A DNA stretch of 64,000 nucleotides from Utricularia gibba. Its lineage: Eukaryota; Streptophyta; Magnoliopsida; Lamiales; Lentibulariaceae. Location: contig CM007992.1 of NCBI GenBank assembly GCA_002189035.1, positions 2,542,001 through 2,606,000 of the forward strand, in the 5' to 3' direction. Positions 25,170 through 39,830 of this stretch are shown piece by piece. The notes beneath the pieces are model-generated. The model made no database searches. It saw only the letters and a program-made list of their open reading frames with translations, and was not told where the DNA came from. Position 1 is the first letter of the stretch. Each line of letters opens with the position of its first letter. The position numbers were made by a program, and so were the translations under genes.

Positions 25170-25733
25170 TTAGCGAAAGCTCCAAAGGCTAATATCACCG
25201 CCATCCTCGAGAGAATCCTCCATGTCCATGGGGTGGGGATCGAAGAAGGCCCCATTAAGCGTCGTATCATAGTAGTTGGGAGAGTCAAAGCTGAACCAAG
25301 AAAGCTCCTCACGATCAGCAGATCTCTTCTCTTCGGAATGCAGTCGAGTAGGCGTCGGATCCGACGATGAAGATGCCGGCTCAGGGACCAGGCCCTGGTA
25401 CCCGGTATCGGCAGCAGCCGCCGCCGCCACCCTCTGGATCGTTTTGGGAGACATGGCCGTCTTCTGCAGGTGGGAGCTTAAAAACTGGTCGCTCGAGACT
25501 TGAAAATTGCGGCTTGTAGATGAGGAGTAACCCTTGAGGCACAAATGGGCTGCATCGTAGGCTCTGGCTGCGGCCTCTGGAGTGGAATATGAGCCTAGCC
25601 ATATCCTTGTCTTTTGATTAGGAGCCCTGATCTCGGAAACCCAGGAACCCCAGCTCCTCATTCTCACTCCCTTGTACTTCTTCTTCTTCATCTGTGGCTC
25701 TGCCTGCGGCACTTTGGTCTCTCCCTTCACCAT
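25170..25733 (-). CDS. AP2/ERF transcription factor, group III (ERF012-014 like)
   Basis: Intronless nuclear transcription factor. The AP2/ERF domain runs from [20 protein letters not shown] through [20 protein letters not shown], with the WLG element. [20 protein letters not shown] is the form found in the ERF012-ERF014 branch. [14 protein letters not shown] follows the domain, and the C terminus ends ISLWSF, both typical of that branch. I chose the ATG at 25733 because relatives begin MVK a short way before the domain. An in-frame ATG at 25802 would add 23 residues. The end of the AP2 domain reads [13 protein letters not shown], where relatives usually have a shorter CLKGSSANLNF-like end, so this edge is unusual. 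The exact orthologue is not fixed. Confidence 0.92.
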   Translation of the reverse strand: MVKGETKVPQAEPQMKKKKYKGVRMRSWGSWVSEIRAPNQKTRIWLGSYSTPEAAARAYDAAHLCLKGYSSSTSRNFQVSSDQFLSSHLQKTAMSPKTIQRVAAAAAADTGYQGLVPEPASSSSDPTPTRLHSEEKRSADREELSWFSFDSPNYYDTTLNGAFFDPHPMDMEDSLEDGGDISLWSFR

Positions 25734-25802
25734 TGTTGGCAAGTGCTGTGCAGAAGGAAGGATGGTTATATTCTGGTCAAAAAGGAAGTGGTATCTATCC
25801 AT

Positions 25803-27480
25803 CCATCCACAGGGTAAAAACTAAATGTCTTTTTTTGTTGTTGCTGCACATGACGCTGACACGTTTTATGTGCAGGCATGTGCAGCGAAATCGGAGTTGA
25901 ATTCCAGGGATCTCCTGCAAGATGATGAGATTGGGATCCAGCGGAGAATTGTCTCTTTCACAGACAGCCTTTGGTCAAAACGAGTGCAGGAAGACTTTAG
26001 TGTACCATAAGGACAATTTTTAAAGGCATTTTTTTTTATATTTGTTTAAAAAATTATAAAATAAAGTGTTACATCTCTCGTTTCTTGAAATAACAATTAT
26101 AAAACATTATTATCCAAAAGTAAAACAGCTGGTGGGTCTCTGGCAAGAAACCGCGTTCGGGAAACGAGGTTGGCCACAATTAAAACTAAATGAAGGAAAA
26201 AAAGAAGCTAACACGTAATAAAAAATAATAATTAATCCTTGAATTTATTTATTTAATTTAATCGTTTTTTACACTAAAAGTACTCCCAAAGACGTTCAAT
26301 CTTGAAATTCAACACTTGCTTAGGCAATCATTGTATTTATATACACTATAACAAAAAAAACAAATGTTAATCGTATGAAAAATCAATTCCAATTAAATTT
26401 AAGTATTAGAATAAATAATCTTTTATTGAAAAAGTAACATGAAATGATTAATTATATAATAATTTATAGATGGATTTGATCTAATATTTTATAATATGAT
26501 TCATATATATTATACATTTAAATTTGACATATATTTATCCAATCTATGGAATTATTAATTTCAATAATTTTGATATTCTTGTTAGTTCATACTCAGTGTG
26601 TTCCTTTGGTGATGCTTTTGTCGAAACTAAAACAAAATAACACAATTGATTCAGGTTACTGTTTCTTTGCCAACAACAATGATGCTCCGTACGAACAGGG
26701 AACTGGACGTTGCAAGCAGAAGAGTATGATGGGAGGCTTGGTTTGGATCTGGAGTTAAGTGAGAACACAGAATAAGCTTTTTGGCATGTCGGTGTGGGGT
26801 TGCGATCACCCAACGTGCACAAGGGGGAATACGAATGAATGGGCTGGCACCGGGGCACCGTACCTTCCCCGTACGAATGATTGCATGGAGGTGCACATCC
26901 AAATCCGTCAACACGGCACAAGGCTGGCGGGGGAGGGAGGGAGGGAGAGAAGCACCAGCCAGCGCCAGCTTCCTAATTGCTGGACCCCAGACCCCAACCC
27001 CCTGTCCCGTCTCCTGCTTCTTCTTCTTCATCATCCAGGGAAATGGATCTGATTTCCTGGAAACCGGGTTTCGTATATCTGATTCTATCTATAGGAATGT
27101 GATGTGGGTGTCGTGAACTCGGCCGCCTGCTTTCCTGAGCGTTTGCAAATCGGGTTAAGCTGAAGAAAATGATGAACGTGATTCAAGATATTGAGTTCAC
27201 CAGCGAGTTTATGAACCTTATTTTTTATATTTTTTTTTGTCTACAAGACAAATTGTATGTTGGATCAAAAGGATTTTGATTCAATAATTTAAATGATGCA
27301 GTTTTTTTTATAGTCTTTCAAAACGTTTTTTAGGAAATGATGGTAATTCACAATGAAAATTGTACTACGTTTTTTTGTTGAATGCTTTCAAAAGCATGAT
27401 TTGATAATTTTATTTGAGCATTAGATGATTCATTCAACATTGAAATGAACATTTTTGCAAAAAGATGAATCTAAAGAGTG
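25803..27480. other. ERF upstream region and AT-rich spacer
   Basis: Holds the upstream region of the minus-strand ERF gene, then AT-rich spacer (26000-26540). From 26640 to 27130 composition is more balanced, but open frames on the two strands overlap each other and none shows a known domain. No gene is called. Confidence 0.4.
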
Positions 27481-27499
27481 GTGAATCTGTATTGAGCCA

Positions 27500-28560
27500 T
27501 ATGGGCAAAATCCTTGGTTCATAAAGGGGAAGGCGATAGAGCAATTTTCATCCGAGGACCACAGCAGATGTTACGCATGTCTTATGGGTAGTCACTAAAA
27601 TCCCCATTCCTAAAGCCAAGGGTGCAAACTTTTTTCAGAGAATGAAGAACATGATGGATGCTTTTCCAGATCTCATCGAAGAATATAATGGGACTCCGAA
27701 ATAATCATCCAGAAGACAGGCACCTAGATGACGGGGTGAGTTGGAAGGAGAACAAATTCAACAAGGATATACATTGAACATAGCAGGTGACCGCTCCTAT
27801 GTGGAATCGAAAGAAAGCTGGGATCCCATCTACTCTCCATACGATGACAAAATTAGCACCGCGGCTTACTCCTTGGGACAAGGACATGTCCCACATTCAC
27901 TGGTGATTATGCGTTCGAATGTTTGAACACCGCTGAAAAACTTGATGCAATCAATGCACTGCAGTTCGGAGGGTCAGGGAGCTTGTGATCGAGCTGGAAG
28001 CCTTAAAGAGGTGTAGCCAATGCATTACAATACAGGATTGAAAACCCCTCAAGAACAATTCATCCTATGACAAAAATATGGATCCTATGACGTAAATCGT
28101 GGTAGCCAACTAGCCAATATACTTGTAATCCCTTATTTTTTCAAGTTATCAATGACATTCTACAGCCTGGATATCAGGCACCCAAGGGACTTTCAAGGTT
28201 CAATAGAGAAGAGAATCCTTGCCAACACTTCAGTTTATTCGATATTTAGATGGATACAATATCGATGATAGATGGGATGAGATGCATTCATTCGCTTTCA
28301 TCCCCCAAAAAGATGCACAAAAATGGCACCAAACAATCCCACCCGATGATATGCAATGTTTTAATAACTTTTTTCCCCATTTTCCACCCAACATATGATG
28401 ACAACTCATATCCCAAGACACAATATAGAGTTTATGGGTCGTAGAATATGAGTACAAGGAGTCCTTGAGGAGCTTCCAAAAAAAATTCAACAAGGTGACA
28501 AAGAACATCTCTAATCTTGAAGGGAAGGATGAAGACTTTAAGAAAGTGTTTGGGTCCAGA
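27500..28560 (+). pseudogene. Gag-like retroelement relic
   Basis: Broken plus-strand frames. Around 27530-27690 reads HPRTTADVTHVLWVVTK then FFQRMKNMMDAFPDLIEEY. Around 27740-27900 reads GEQIQQGYTLNI and SWDPIYSPYDDKISTAA. Around 28265-28380 gives EMHSFAFIPQKDAQKWHQT then DDMQCFNNFF, the pattern of a retrotransposon Gag domain (hydrophobic, then A..W...L, then F..L...F). After 28440 comes YEYKESLRSFQKKFNKVT, like the E(S/T)LR.F..RF motif after that domain. Several frame changes separate these pieces. No LTR, protease or RT was found nearby. The first half is not assigned to a family. Confidence 0.5.
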
Positions 28561-30099
28561 TGATTTGAGCAAAAATCGCATTATCTACCCACCAAAAACA
28601 CAAGTTCACCTCATCTGCATGTGTGTAAAATATGTTGTGTTTGATGACACTCGAGCAGCCGCATGCAAGGAAATGGATAAAAATATTTTCTTTGTACATG
28701 TATTTTTTTATTTTTTTAAATTTTCTTAATATTTTAGAATAATAAATTATTATATCGTAAGATATCCATATTTTAAATGAAGAAAAGAAAGAATGTCTAG
28801 TAGTATCAATGACAAAAGACATGTGAGGGGCAAATATTAAATCACTGACTGCAAGTGTTGGAGGTAAAATGCATATATGGTGTAGTACTCCTTGTTTAAT
28901 TAAGTTTAAAGACCCACGATGGATTTAAGATAATGGTACAATGTTCAATTATCATTATAACATCAACAACATATTATTGATCAATGATTCACTAGAGAAA
29001 TATCTTTTAAATCCAACAAATAGAATTCGTAGATGTGAATGTATTTTTTATTATATTCAATAGATAAACAATACAATATTTCTATTTTCTTATGAGATTA
29101 TGAAAAGAGACGATGTACTAAAGAGTTATCAGAATATTTGATTATTTTTTAAAAGTTGTATGAAATTGATGATGTGAGTAATTATGTGGAAATATTTTAA
29201 TAGGAGCAATTTCTGATTATCGAAGGTCATAAACATGGAGAGTTTTATGAGTTTTTGAAACATCAATGCATGTCATTCTATTATATTATAGAAATTTTAT
29301 TAAAACAACTTGTTATGTTAATTTTATTATGAAAACGTTAAACAAAGAATCCAAAGATGTTATTTTAATGAATAATGCAGATAATTAAAATGCACTTATG
29401 ATAGAAATAATTTTAAAAGGAAATCCTAATTGTAAGCCTCTTTATTTTCTATTGAAATTATATCATTTTTTCAGATTATAGACTTTTCAAAAGAATACGA
29501 GTATAAATCAACCAAAATCAAAATTAATAACAGGCACATTATTAATAACGCTTGGAGAATTTATTTCGGATACTTTTTTGACATTTAGGCCAATATATAA
29601 TATATATATCATTAAATTACATTATTGTTTATGACATTCTTTTGTTAATATGTTAATTATAAGATTGCGTATTAATCTTTTATAGTCATAAAATATATAA
29701 GAATCCAATGATACAGTTTATTTTATAAGATTTTTTTCAATATTTTTCAATTTAAATGAAAAATAACTATTTTATCATTATTTTTTGAAATGATCTAATA
29801 AATAATTTAAAAATGATAAAAAATTTTAAGAAGATGATGATTTCGCAAATTCCCTTGGAGAAACATGACAATTTTTCAAAATGATCCAAATATTCTTTGA
29901 TACCAAGATAACACAAAATAGAGAATCATGATGTCACGCTCACCATACAACCCAAATATTCTTTATTTAATCGCATAAATATCTTGTTTAAACAAGATTA
30001 ACTTCCCAACCACCCAATGTTGACCTTCCGGCTTTGGGCTCTTGCATCTTGGGCTATGGGTTCTGCCCTTTTCTGTGTGCCTCGGACAATCCTCTTATT
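28561..30099. other. AT-rich spacer
   Basis: Strongly AT-rich with no recognisable gene or RNA. It separates the gag-like relic from the LACS9 leader region. Confidence 0.45.
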
Positions 30100-30486
30100 C
30101 ATTCTTCACCTGTGTGGAACAAGATGAGCAAGTTCATTGCCTTGTCCGTCTGAAACTTGCTTCTTATCAGATCATCGGAGGACTTCCGTGATCCTTCTGA
30201 AACTTGCTTCTTATCGCCGAAGCATCTATCGCCGGGGCAGCCCAGCGATTCGCTGTCTGTGTTAGTTTCTTTCATTCCCTTTCATCATCTTCCTGCTGCC
30301 AGTCTTTTATCCGTAAACTGATTTCATGGTGATAAACCCGATGTGATGAAATGATAGTCTCTTATTGGAAATTTCTCTGCCTGGAGTGGAATGATGGATT
30401 GAATGCATTTATTTTAAGCTTTATTTTGCGGCGCTTGCTTGAGACGCTGATTCCTTGCTTTTCTAACTATCCACAGTTTTTGAGGG
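30100..30486 (+). promoter_or_regulatory. LACS9 leader region with probable 5'UTR intron
   Basis: A polypyrimidine stretch and acceptor CTATCCACAG end at 30478, eight bases before the LACS9 ATG. This suggests that the leader is spliced, with a donor somewhere near 30260. A 20-bp direct repeat (30149-30168 and 30196-30215) lies in the likely untranslated first exon. The exact transcription start cannot be read. Confidence 0.45.
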
Positions 30487-33691
<3,205 letters not shown>

Positions 33692-34569
33692 GAAACATCT
33701 ACTGAATTCCCGTCGTTTAAGAGAGATTTCTTTGATTTGGAAATGGTATGTGCTTTCATGGAATTGGTGGTTCAAGTTACCTGAGAAACACAAGCCAGGC
33801 TCGGCTCCCATTGCACATCAAAACGCTGATTTGTGCATTCTCATGAAATACGGCAGAAGCCATGAACAGATAGATGATGCCTCACAACTGCATTAAAACA
33901 CATGTATCATCTCCGCATCCCCGATGTGATTCGGCATTCCCGGGAAGATATCTACCCCTGCAACGGGAAAAACAGCATGAATGTGAGGCATGTATGTTCT
34001 TCTACCTGATTGAATCCGACTCTCCGCAGTGGAGAAAGAAGAAACGAGAAGCCACCTCTGTATTTGGTAGTCTCAGCGCCGCCGTAGGGGTCCGTCAGGC
34101 TGGGCCGGGTTCAGGTCCGGCCCGCGTCCTCTTCTATTAGGACGTTGCCCTGACTCGTTACCCACGCTATCTGCGCTCGGGGGGTGAACAGATGTTTCTG
34201 CATCGTATCCATTGGATCAATACATCAATTGAATATATTTTTTTTTATTTTTTTGAAATAAATTTATGGTTTAATTGTTTTAATATTTTGAAATGAAATG
34301 ATATTTACATATACATCAATGTTTTTTTTAAATTGAAATTAGACGATTATTTTGCTTTACTAATGATTCATGATAAATGTTGTTATTTAGTCATCAAGAT
34401 GAAGGAAGACTACAAAAAATGGTTAATTCAATATTGAAAATTGAACTAAAATTCAATACTTCCATATCACATCGTTCAATATGAAGCCCGTGGTGAATTT
34501 TAGTTCAATAGCATAACTTCGCTGCTAGTACCGTGAACTGTTTTTCCTAAAGACGAGTACGTACGTACG
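33692..34569. other. LACS9 3' region and TTC33 upstream region
   Basis: No further gene. Positions 34230-34480 are AT-rich. The rest probably holds the LACS9 3'UTR and the TTC33-like promoter. Confidence 0.45.
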
Positions 34570-35797
34570 ATGAAGATGACATGGAAGAGGAAGAAGAATG
34601 GAGACAGCCGGAAACGCTGTTTCTCGTTTAATCCCGCGCTCCCTTTTGATGATGATGCCGATTCTAGTTCAGATACGCAAACACCGATTGATGAATTATG
34701 CGGGATGGGCGAAATACCCAACAAAAAGCCCTTAATTTCCAACGACGAACTTGAGAAAACTACAAGTACTGCGAGGGACTACGAAGCTCAGGGCAACCAA
34801 CTTGCAGAGGTACTTAAACAAGTTTTCACCTTCTCGAGTGTATCTTTTTTTTTTTTTCTGGTTCTAATTTATTATGATGTTGGTGACACAAAAAACTAAA
34901 GAAGACTGGTTTTTGATGGAAAAGGGGTTGATTCCTTTTACCTTAATTTTTTAAAAAAGATGACGGATTTGGATCATTTGTTGTAATTTCTCATCATATT
35001 GCTTGTAGGATGCTTATCAAGTTTATCATGGAATATTGCTTATTGCTTCTGTTATCTGGTTTAAGGAGGGAAAATTTCGTGAAGCGCTTGGAAAGTGGGA
35101 GACAGCGATCACTTTGATGCCTGAAAGAGCTGTTTTGCATGAACAAAAAGCTCAGGTTTTGCTGGAACTTGGTGAAACGTGGAATGGTTTGAAGGCTGCA
35201 ACCCGTGCGTCCTCTTTGTTCTGCATTTCCTCATGTTTTCTATGCTACTGCTTTTTAAGGATTTATGCTGTTGCTTTATAACTTTTGAAATAAGGCTCTT
35301 CCTGTGTAGGTGCTACTGAACTGGAACCTGGGTGGGCCGAGGTAATCCAATTTGTTTTGTTTCCTTGTCTTGCTTTAGTTCCCAATATCATGCTGATTTT
35401 TCCAATGCATCCAATCGAGCAAACCCACAGGATTGAATGCTGATATCCGCTACATCTGTGCAGGCTTGGATAACTCTTGGCAGAGCCCAGTTAAACTTTG
35501 GGGAGCCTGAATGTGCCATTGAGAGTTTTGACAAGGGATTAGCCATCAAGGTATTATTTTTCATGCCCAGAATCTTAGCATGTGTGGGTTTGATTCTCTT
35601 TAATCCCATTTTATCGTTTGTAGCGAGAGAAGATGATTCTAATTTGGGACTTGTGTTGTGTTACATCACAGCCATATTTGGAGGAGGCAAAAGATGATAA
35701 GAAGATAGCCTTAAATCTGGTGAACAGGAGAAGGCAACTTTATTCATCCGGTTGCAGTTCTGGTGAAAGCCGTTTCCTTGTTCGAGATAAGGTGTAG
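34570..35797 (+). CDS. Tetratricopeptide repeat protein 33-like
   Basis: Small soluble TPR protein of the TTC33 family, with no known enzymatic function; TPRs usually bind protein partners. Five exons: 34570-34809, 35066-35204, 35310-35341, 35464-35550, 35672-35797, GT-AG throughout, 207 residues. The first 80 residues are basic then acidic, with FNPALPFDDDADSS. TPR-like helices follow: EGKFREALGKWETAITLMPE, VLHEQKAQVLLELGETWNGL, then TLGRAQLNFGEPECAIESFD. The C terminus reads ALNLVNRRRQLYSS then FLVRDKV. The 32-nt exon 3 was placed because it restores LEPGWAE between exons 2 and 4, as in homologues. The gene is co-directional with LACS9 and converges with the LRX-like gene. No lesion is seen. 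Confidence 0.9.
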
Positions 35798-37038
35798 CAT
35801 CCCTCTTCCGTCTGCAGCAGAGGAGTATATTTCTGTGAGTTTAGGCCTACCCACATCAACCTTCTAATGCTTTTCGTTGATGTTTAGCGTTCGCTTTTCT
35901 TAAGCAACAGAGTTGTGGGAAACACAAGTGTAGATGTAATATGATATTTTCGTTCTTTTTCTAATTAGTCGTGACTCGGGAAACCCAATGGAGAAAACAG
36001 ATTATAGTGATTGATAATGGTGGTCCTTATGGACAACGGTGGCCCTTTTGCCATCTAAACTCTGACGATGATCTTCGGTGTTCTCTTCAGGCGCCGCCTC
36101 AGACTGGCGGCAAGACTTGGACCTGGATGAATAAAGCAGAGGGGCTGCCATTATCGGAAACTAGCTCTGGTTTTTGAACTGGGTTTCTTGATTTGCAACT
36201 AATAACACAGCCCCTAAAAGATTACCTGCAGCTGTTTGATGCCTCCTGGGACAGCTCGGGAAGTATTTGGAGCCCGAGAACTGCATCAAAACTACTTGAA
36301 CAAAATACATGGAAAAAAAAGGTTGGAAAAACTCCCAAGAGTGTTTGAAATGTTGAGATTTGGGAACTAATGGGATCCCTGAACTAGAGTTATGGTGGGT
36401 AATCCAGTTCATTCTCTACAAAAATTTGAGTTTGGAGGTAAAAAAAAAAAATGATGCGTATCCTCCTTTAACTGCGTACTGTAGTGTTGCATTAACTTGA
36501 AATGCTGCCAATTTCATCTCTGCAAGATTTCCGATCTACTCACATGAATCATTCCTTGTTTAATAATAATGGTTCCCTGTTGAATACGTATGATGTTTTC
36601 CAGCTCTTTTTGTAAGCCATTAGCCTTAACGAGTGTACAGTTAATGATACATCTACCTAAATTGGTTGCCTTCACATTTTGCGGTTTGTTGTGTGCTCAT
36701 GGGCTGTCAATCGCATTGCCTCTGTCTGTGTTGCTTTATGATGAACTGCTTTTGTTTTAGGATTTAGTGTTTTATCGTTTCATGGCTGTAAATCATCTAA
36801 AATTAAAAGGAGAAAGAAAAACTCTTGTCGGTAACGGGGGGCACATCCTCTACACAGGCACGTTCATTTCTTTAAGGGCAAGGATTGGAACTTATTCAAA
36901 CCGTAATCTCATATTTTTTTGCAGTCAGTTATTCATCCCTTTACACAAGAGAACACTCCAAACTGGCTGTAGCATTCGCCTTCATTTCAACATGTTGGCT
37001 AGCTTCTGCTCCCTCGATGCTGGAGGAACAAAAATTGC
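35798..37038. other. Convergent spacer between TTC33-like and LRX-like genes
   Basis: Contains the 3' ends of two converging genes. Short frames such as 35971-36177 and 36767-37075 show no domain, and the second runs into the LRX-like gene antisense. No gene is called. Confidence 0.4.
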
Positions 37039-38402
37039 TCAAGTACTGGGTGGTGGATTAGAATTTGAAGTCTGATTTTTACATGGGCATGGTGTTGGTG
37101 TTGATGGTGGTGGACTGGTCGGAGGTGGAGGTGAGACCTGAACCACAGGTGGAGGTGGGGATAATTGAGGTGGGGGTGGTGACGGTGGTATTAGAGGTGA
37201 TGGCGGAGCAAATGGCGGCTCCGATGATGGTGCCGGTGGCAGGAAATTGCCACATTCGAATCTGGTGCAGTTAAATCCCTTGGATAAAAACCGCTTGCAT
37301 TCAAGTTCAGATCTTTGGTTTGGCCTCCCTCTGAAGCAATTCTTTTTGTCATCAAACTCCGGTACCTTGAAGCAGGCCGCTGATTCGTTGGAAAAGAAGT
37401 TGTAATCATACCTAAAGGCCTTCAATCTCGGTAGCTGACATGCCTGTGGAGTGACTGTCCCAGAGAGCATGTTTTGCTCTACATTCAGAATCTCTAGGCT
37501 CTCCATCTCTGCTATGCTAGAAGGTAATGCACCCATTAGCTTGTTGTGGCTGACATCAAGCACAGTCAAATTCTTGAGCATCCCAATCTCATTTGATAAG
37601 CATGAGAAGAATCCATTGTTGGTGAGAACAAGCTCATTTAGCGTCCCACTCATTTTTCCCAAGTTTCCAGGGAAGCAGCCTTCAAACTGGTTGTTGGCAA
37701 TCACAATGACAGAAGCCGGCGAGTTGCCAATGTTTTCCGGTAGGGATGAAGAGAATCTATTGTTGTTTATGAAGATGGCATCGAAGTCTCTGTCGAAGAG
37801 CTCCTTTGGAAGCTCCCCTTCAAATTCGTTATACCGCAGATCCAGATATACCAGGCTTGGCAAATGGAGAACCACATCTGGGAACTTCCCAGCAAATCTG
37901 TTGTTGCTGAGATCCAGCTCAAACAACAGCTTCAAGTTCAAGAAACTCGTGGGATCTTACCGCAAAATCGGTTCGAATTCATGTGAATGAATGAAAGATC
38001 ATACAGTAGGCCGAGTTCATGTGGGAGATGACCAGCCATGTTACCATGGTTGATGTCGATGCCGGAGACAGTACGTTCGCATGTGTTATCCGGTGCAGTC
38101 CAACAGAAAACACCCTCATAGCTGCACACATCAGATCCCATCCAGTTGCCTGTTATGTTGTTTGGATCAGAGAGGATAGCTTCTTTCCATGCCTGTAAAG
38201 CAATATACGCATTCTCCAGCCTCGTGTTCTCGAATTTGAGCGATGGATAGACCGCGAGGGGATCGCCATCGAACGATAGGATATGCCTACGGGCATCTGA
38301 GATGGGATCATCAGCATGAATTTGAAGGGAAGATGCATTGAACAAGAGGAAGAGTGCAGCCCAGAAAAGCAGCATTCTTAAAGCTCTGGAGTGTTGCTTC
38401 AT
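37039..38402 (-). CDS. Leucine-rich repeat extensin-like (LRX) protein, frameshifted
   Basis: Secreted cell-wall protein that, by family knowledge, binds RALF peptides and links wall and membrane signalling. Intronless. A signal peptide (MKQHSRALRMLLFWAALFLL) is followed by the LRX N-terminal cap (WKEAILSDPNNITGNWMGSD, CSYEGVFC). Next comes a run of LRRs including FELDLSNNRFAGKFP and AIFINNNRFSSSLPENIGNS. A Cys hinge (CKRFLSKGF, CTRFEC) leads to a short proline-rich tail with SPPPP units ending PCKNQTSNSNPPPST. The size, about 450 residues, resembles short LRX proteins such as Arabidopsis LRX6. Near 37942-37960 the frame breaks: after FCGKIP the first frame ends in a stop, while the next frame continues FLNLKLLFELDL. 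One missing base explains it. The gap is too short for an intron. Either the allele is dead or the base is a sequencing error. Confidence 0.88.
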
Positions 38403-39800
38403 GTGCTTAATTTGAAAGGACAGGAGGATTTTGCATTAGTTATTAAAACACCCAATGAAGGATGCCGTTGAGAACTTCTTGGGGTTTCTGTCTGTGAAAC
38501 GTTGCCCTGAATTTTGGATCTTGGCAACTGAACTGACCACCTCAACAGTTAAATACTTATGCAGCAATATTTGATTGGATTCTTATGATTCCGTTGGTCA
38601 TTAATCAATAATTAACATTCTTCCATAAGGCTAATGTCACACAGAAATTTTGAAGAATAATCTTTTTTGCAATAGACAAAAAAAAAAAAGGATTTCAAAA
38701 AATATGCAAATACTTAGAATGTGTATTATATTTGTTTTCTACATTTTAAGCATCACAATCGGTATTTATGGTAACTGAATTATATTATTATTTTTTTCAG
38801 AAACATGTATTACAAATACCTAAACCCAATATGCATCACAAATAAGTACCTGGGATGCTTTGAATTTCTTGCATTTTTTTACACAGCAAGCACCATATAT
38901 ATATTAGGAATGCTTTGATCGGGTTATGGAGGAAGAAAAAATATCACATTTAATCTCCTTATAATGATTAGGTTGCCCACCGCCTACAAGGGCACAAATA
39001 GGGATTTTTGTGGATGTTATGGGGAAGGAAATTACTCTCTCACATCCAAAAAATTAAAATCACCCAATGAGAATGCCTTTGGCTCACGGCACCATCAGGA
39101 TGAGAGCATAATTTGGCTATGGAAGTAAGAGTGAGGAGAAAGCTTGAGAGTTAGTGGTTTTTCTCCAAAATACGTTAATATTGTATCACTCTGAGAGTAT
39201 AATATCATGAAAATAAACAACTTGAAAGAAAAGAAAAATAACCGACTTTTTGACAAATGAGATCAACCCAAAAAAGATGAAGCAAATCCTCCAAAGTTCA
39301 TGAAATTTTCTGGTGAATTTCTTTCATTTTTCTTTAAATTCATAGTGGAGTCTTTCCAAAACACTTTTGGTTTTTTTTGTTTTCTAAATTATCAATCTTC
39401 ATCAGTTACTTGCTTTCCAAAAACATTAGGGTATTTTGCATTACTTATAATAAATTAACTTATAATTAACAGTAATAAAAATTAACTCACAGTAAATAAA
39501 AAGTAGGAATTGTTTATTTTAACTTATTATAAAAGTTATAAGTAAAATTTAAAAATGTTTAATATAATTTTCAAAATTTATATATACAAATATAAAATAG
39601 TCTTATATTCATATAAATAATTTTAATATTATAGTTTATGTTTATTATTCCTATATAATTATAATTCACTGTTTTAAAGTTATGTATATATATAAGAAAT
39701 TAACAATTACTTTTTACATATTTTAATGTATTTATTAGTATTTGTATAATTATATGAATTGCAATATATAAGAAATTAATATCAGCACGAATTTCATTCA
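38403..39800. other. LRX-like upstream region and AT-rich spacer
   Basis: Immediate upstream region of the minus-strand LRX-like gene, then increasingly AT-rich spacer, extreme at 39440-39780. No gene recognised. Confidence 0.4.
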
Positions 39801-39830
39801 ATTGTAATAACATGCATAACAAATGATTGA

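Noticed and set aside
26544-27116. Several overlapping 100-127 residue frames
   Set aside because: They lie in three or more frames on both strands with no motif; likely chance frames in a GC-richer patch.
37942-37960. A small intron at GGTAAG in the LRX-like gene
   Set aside because: Only about 14 bases would be removed, far below plant intron size; a one-base deletion explains the break.
37451-37990. 179-residue plus-strand frame
   Set aside because: Antisense shadow of the LRX-like gene; the minus strand has clear LRR periodicity.
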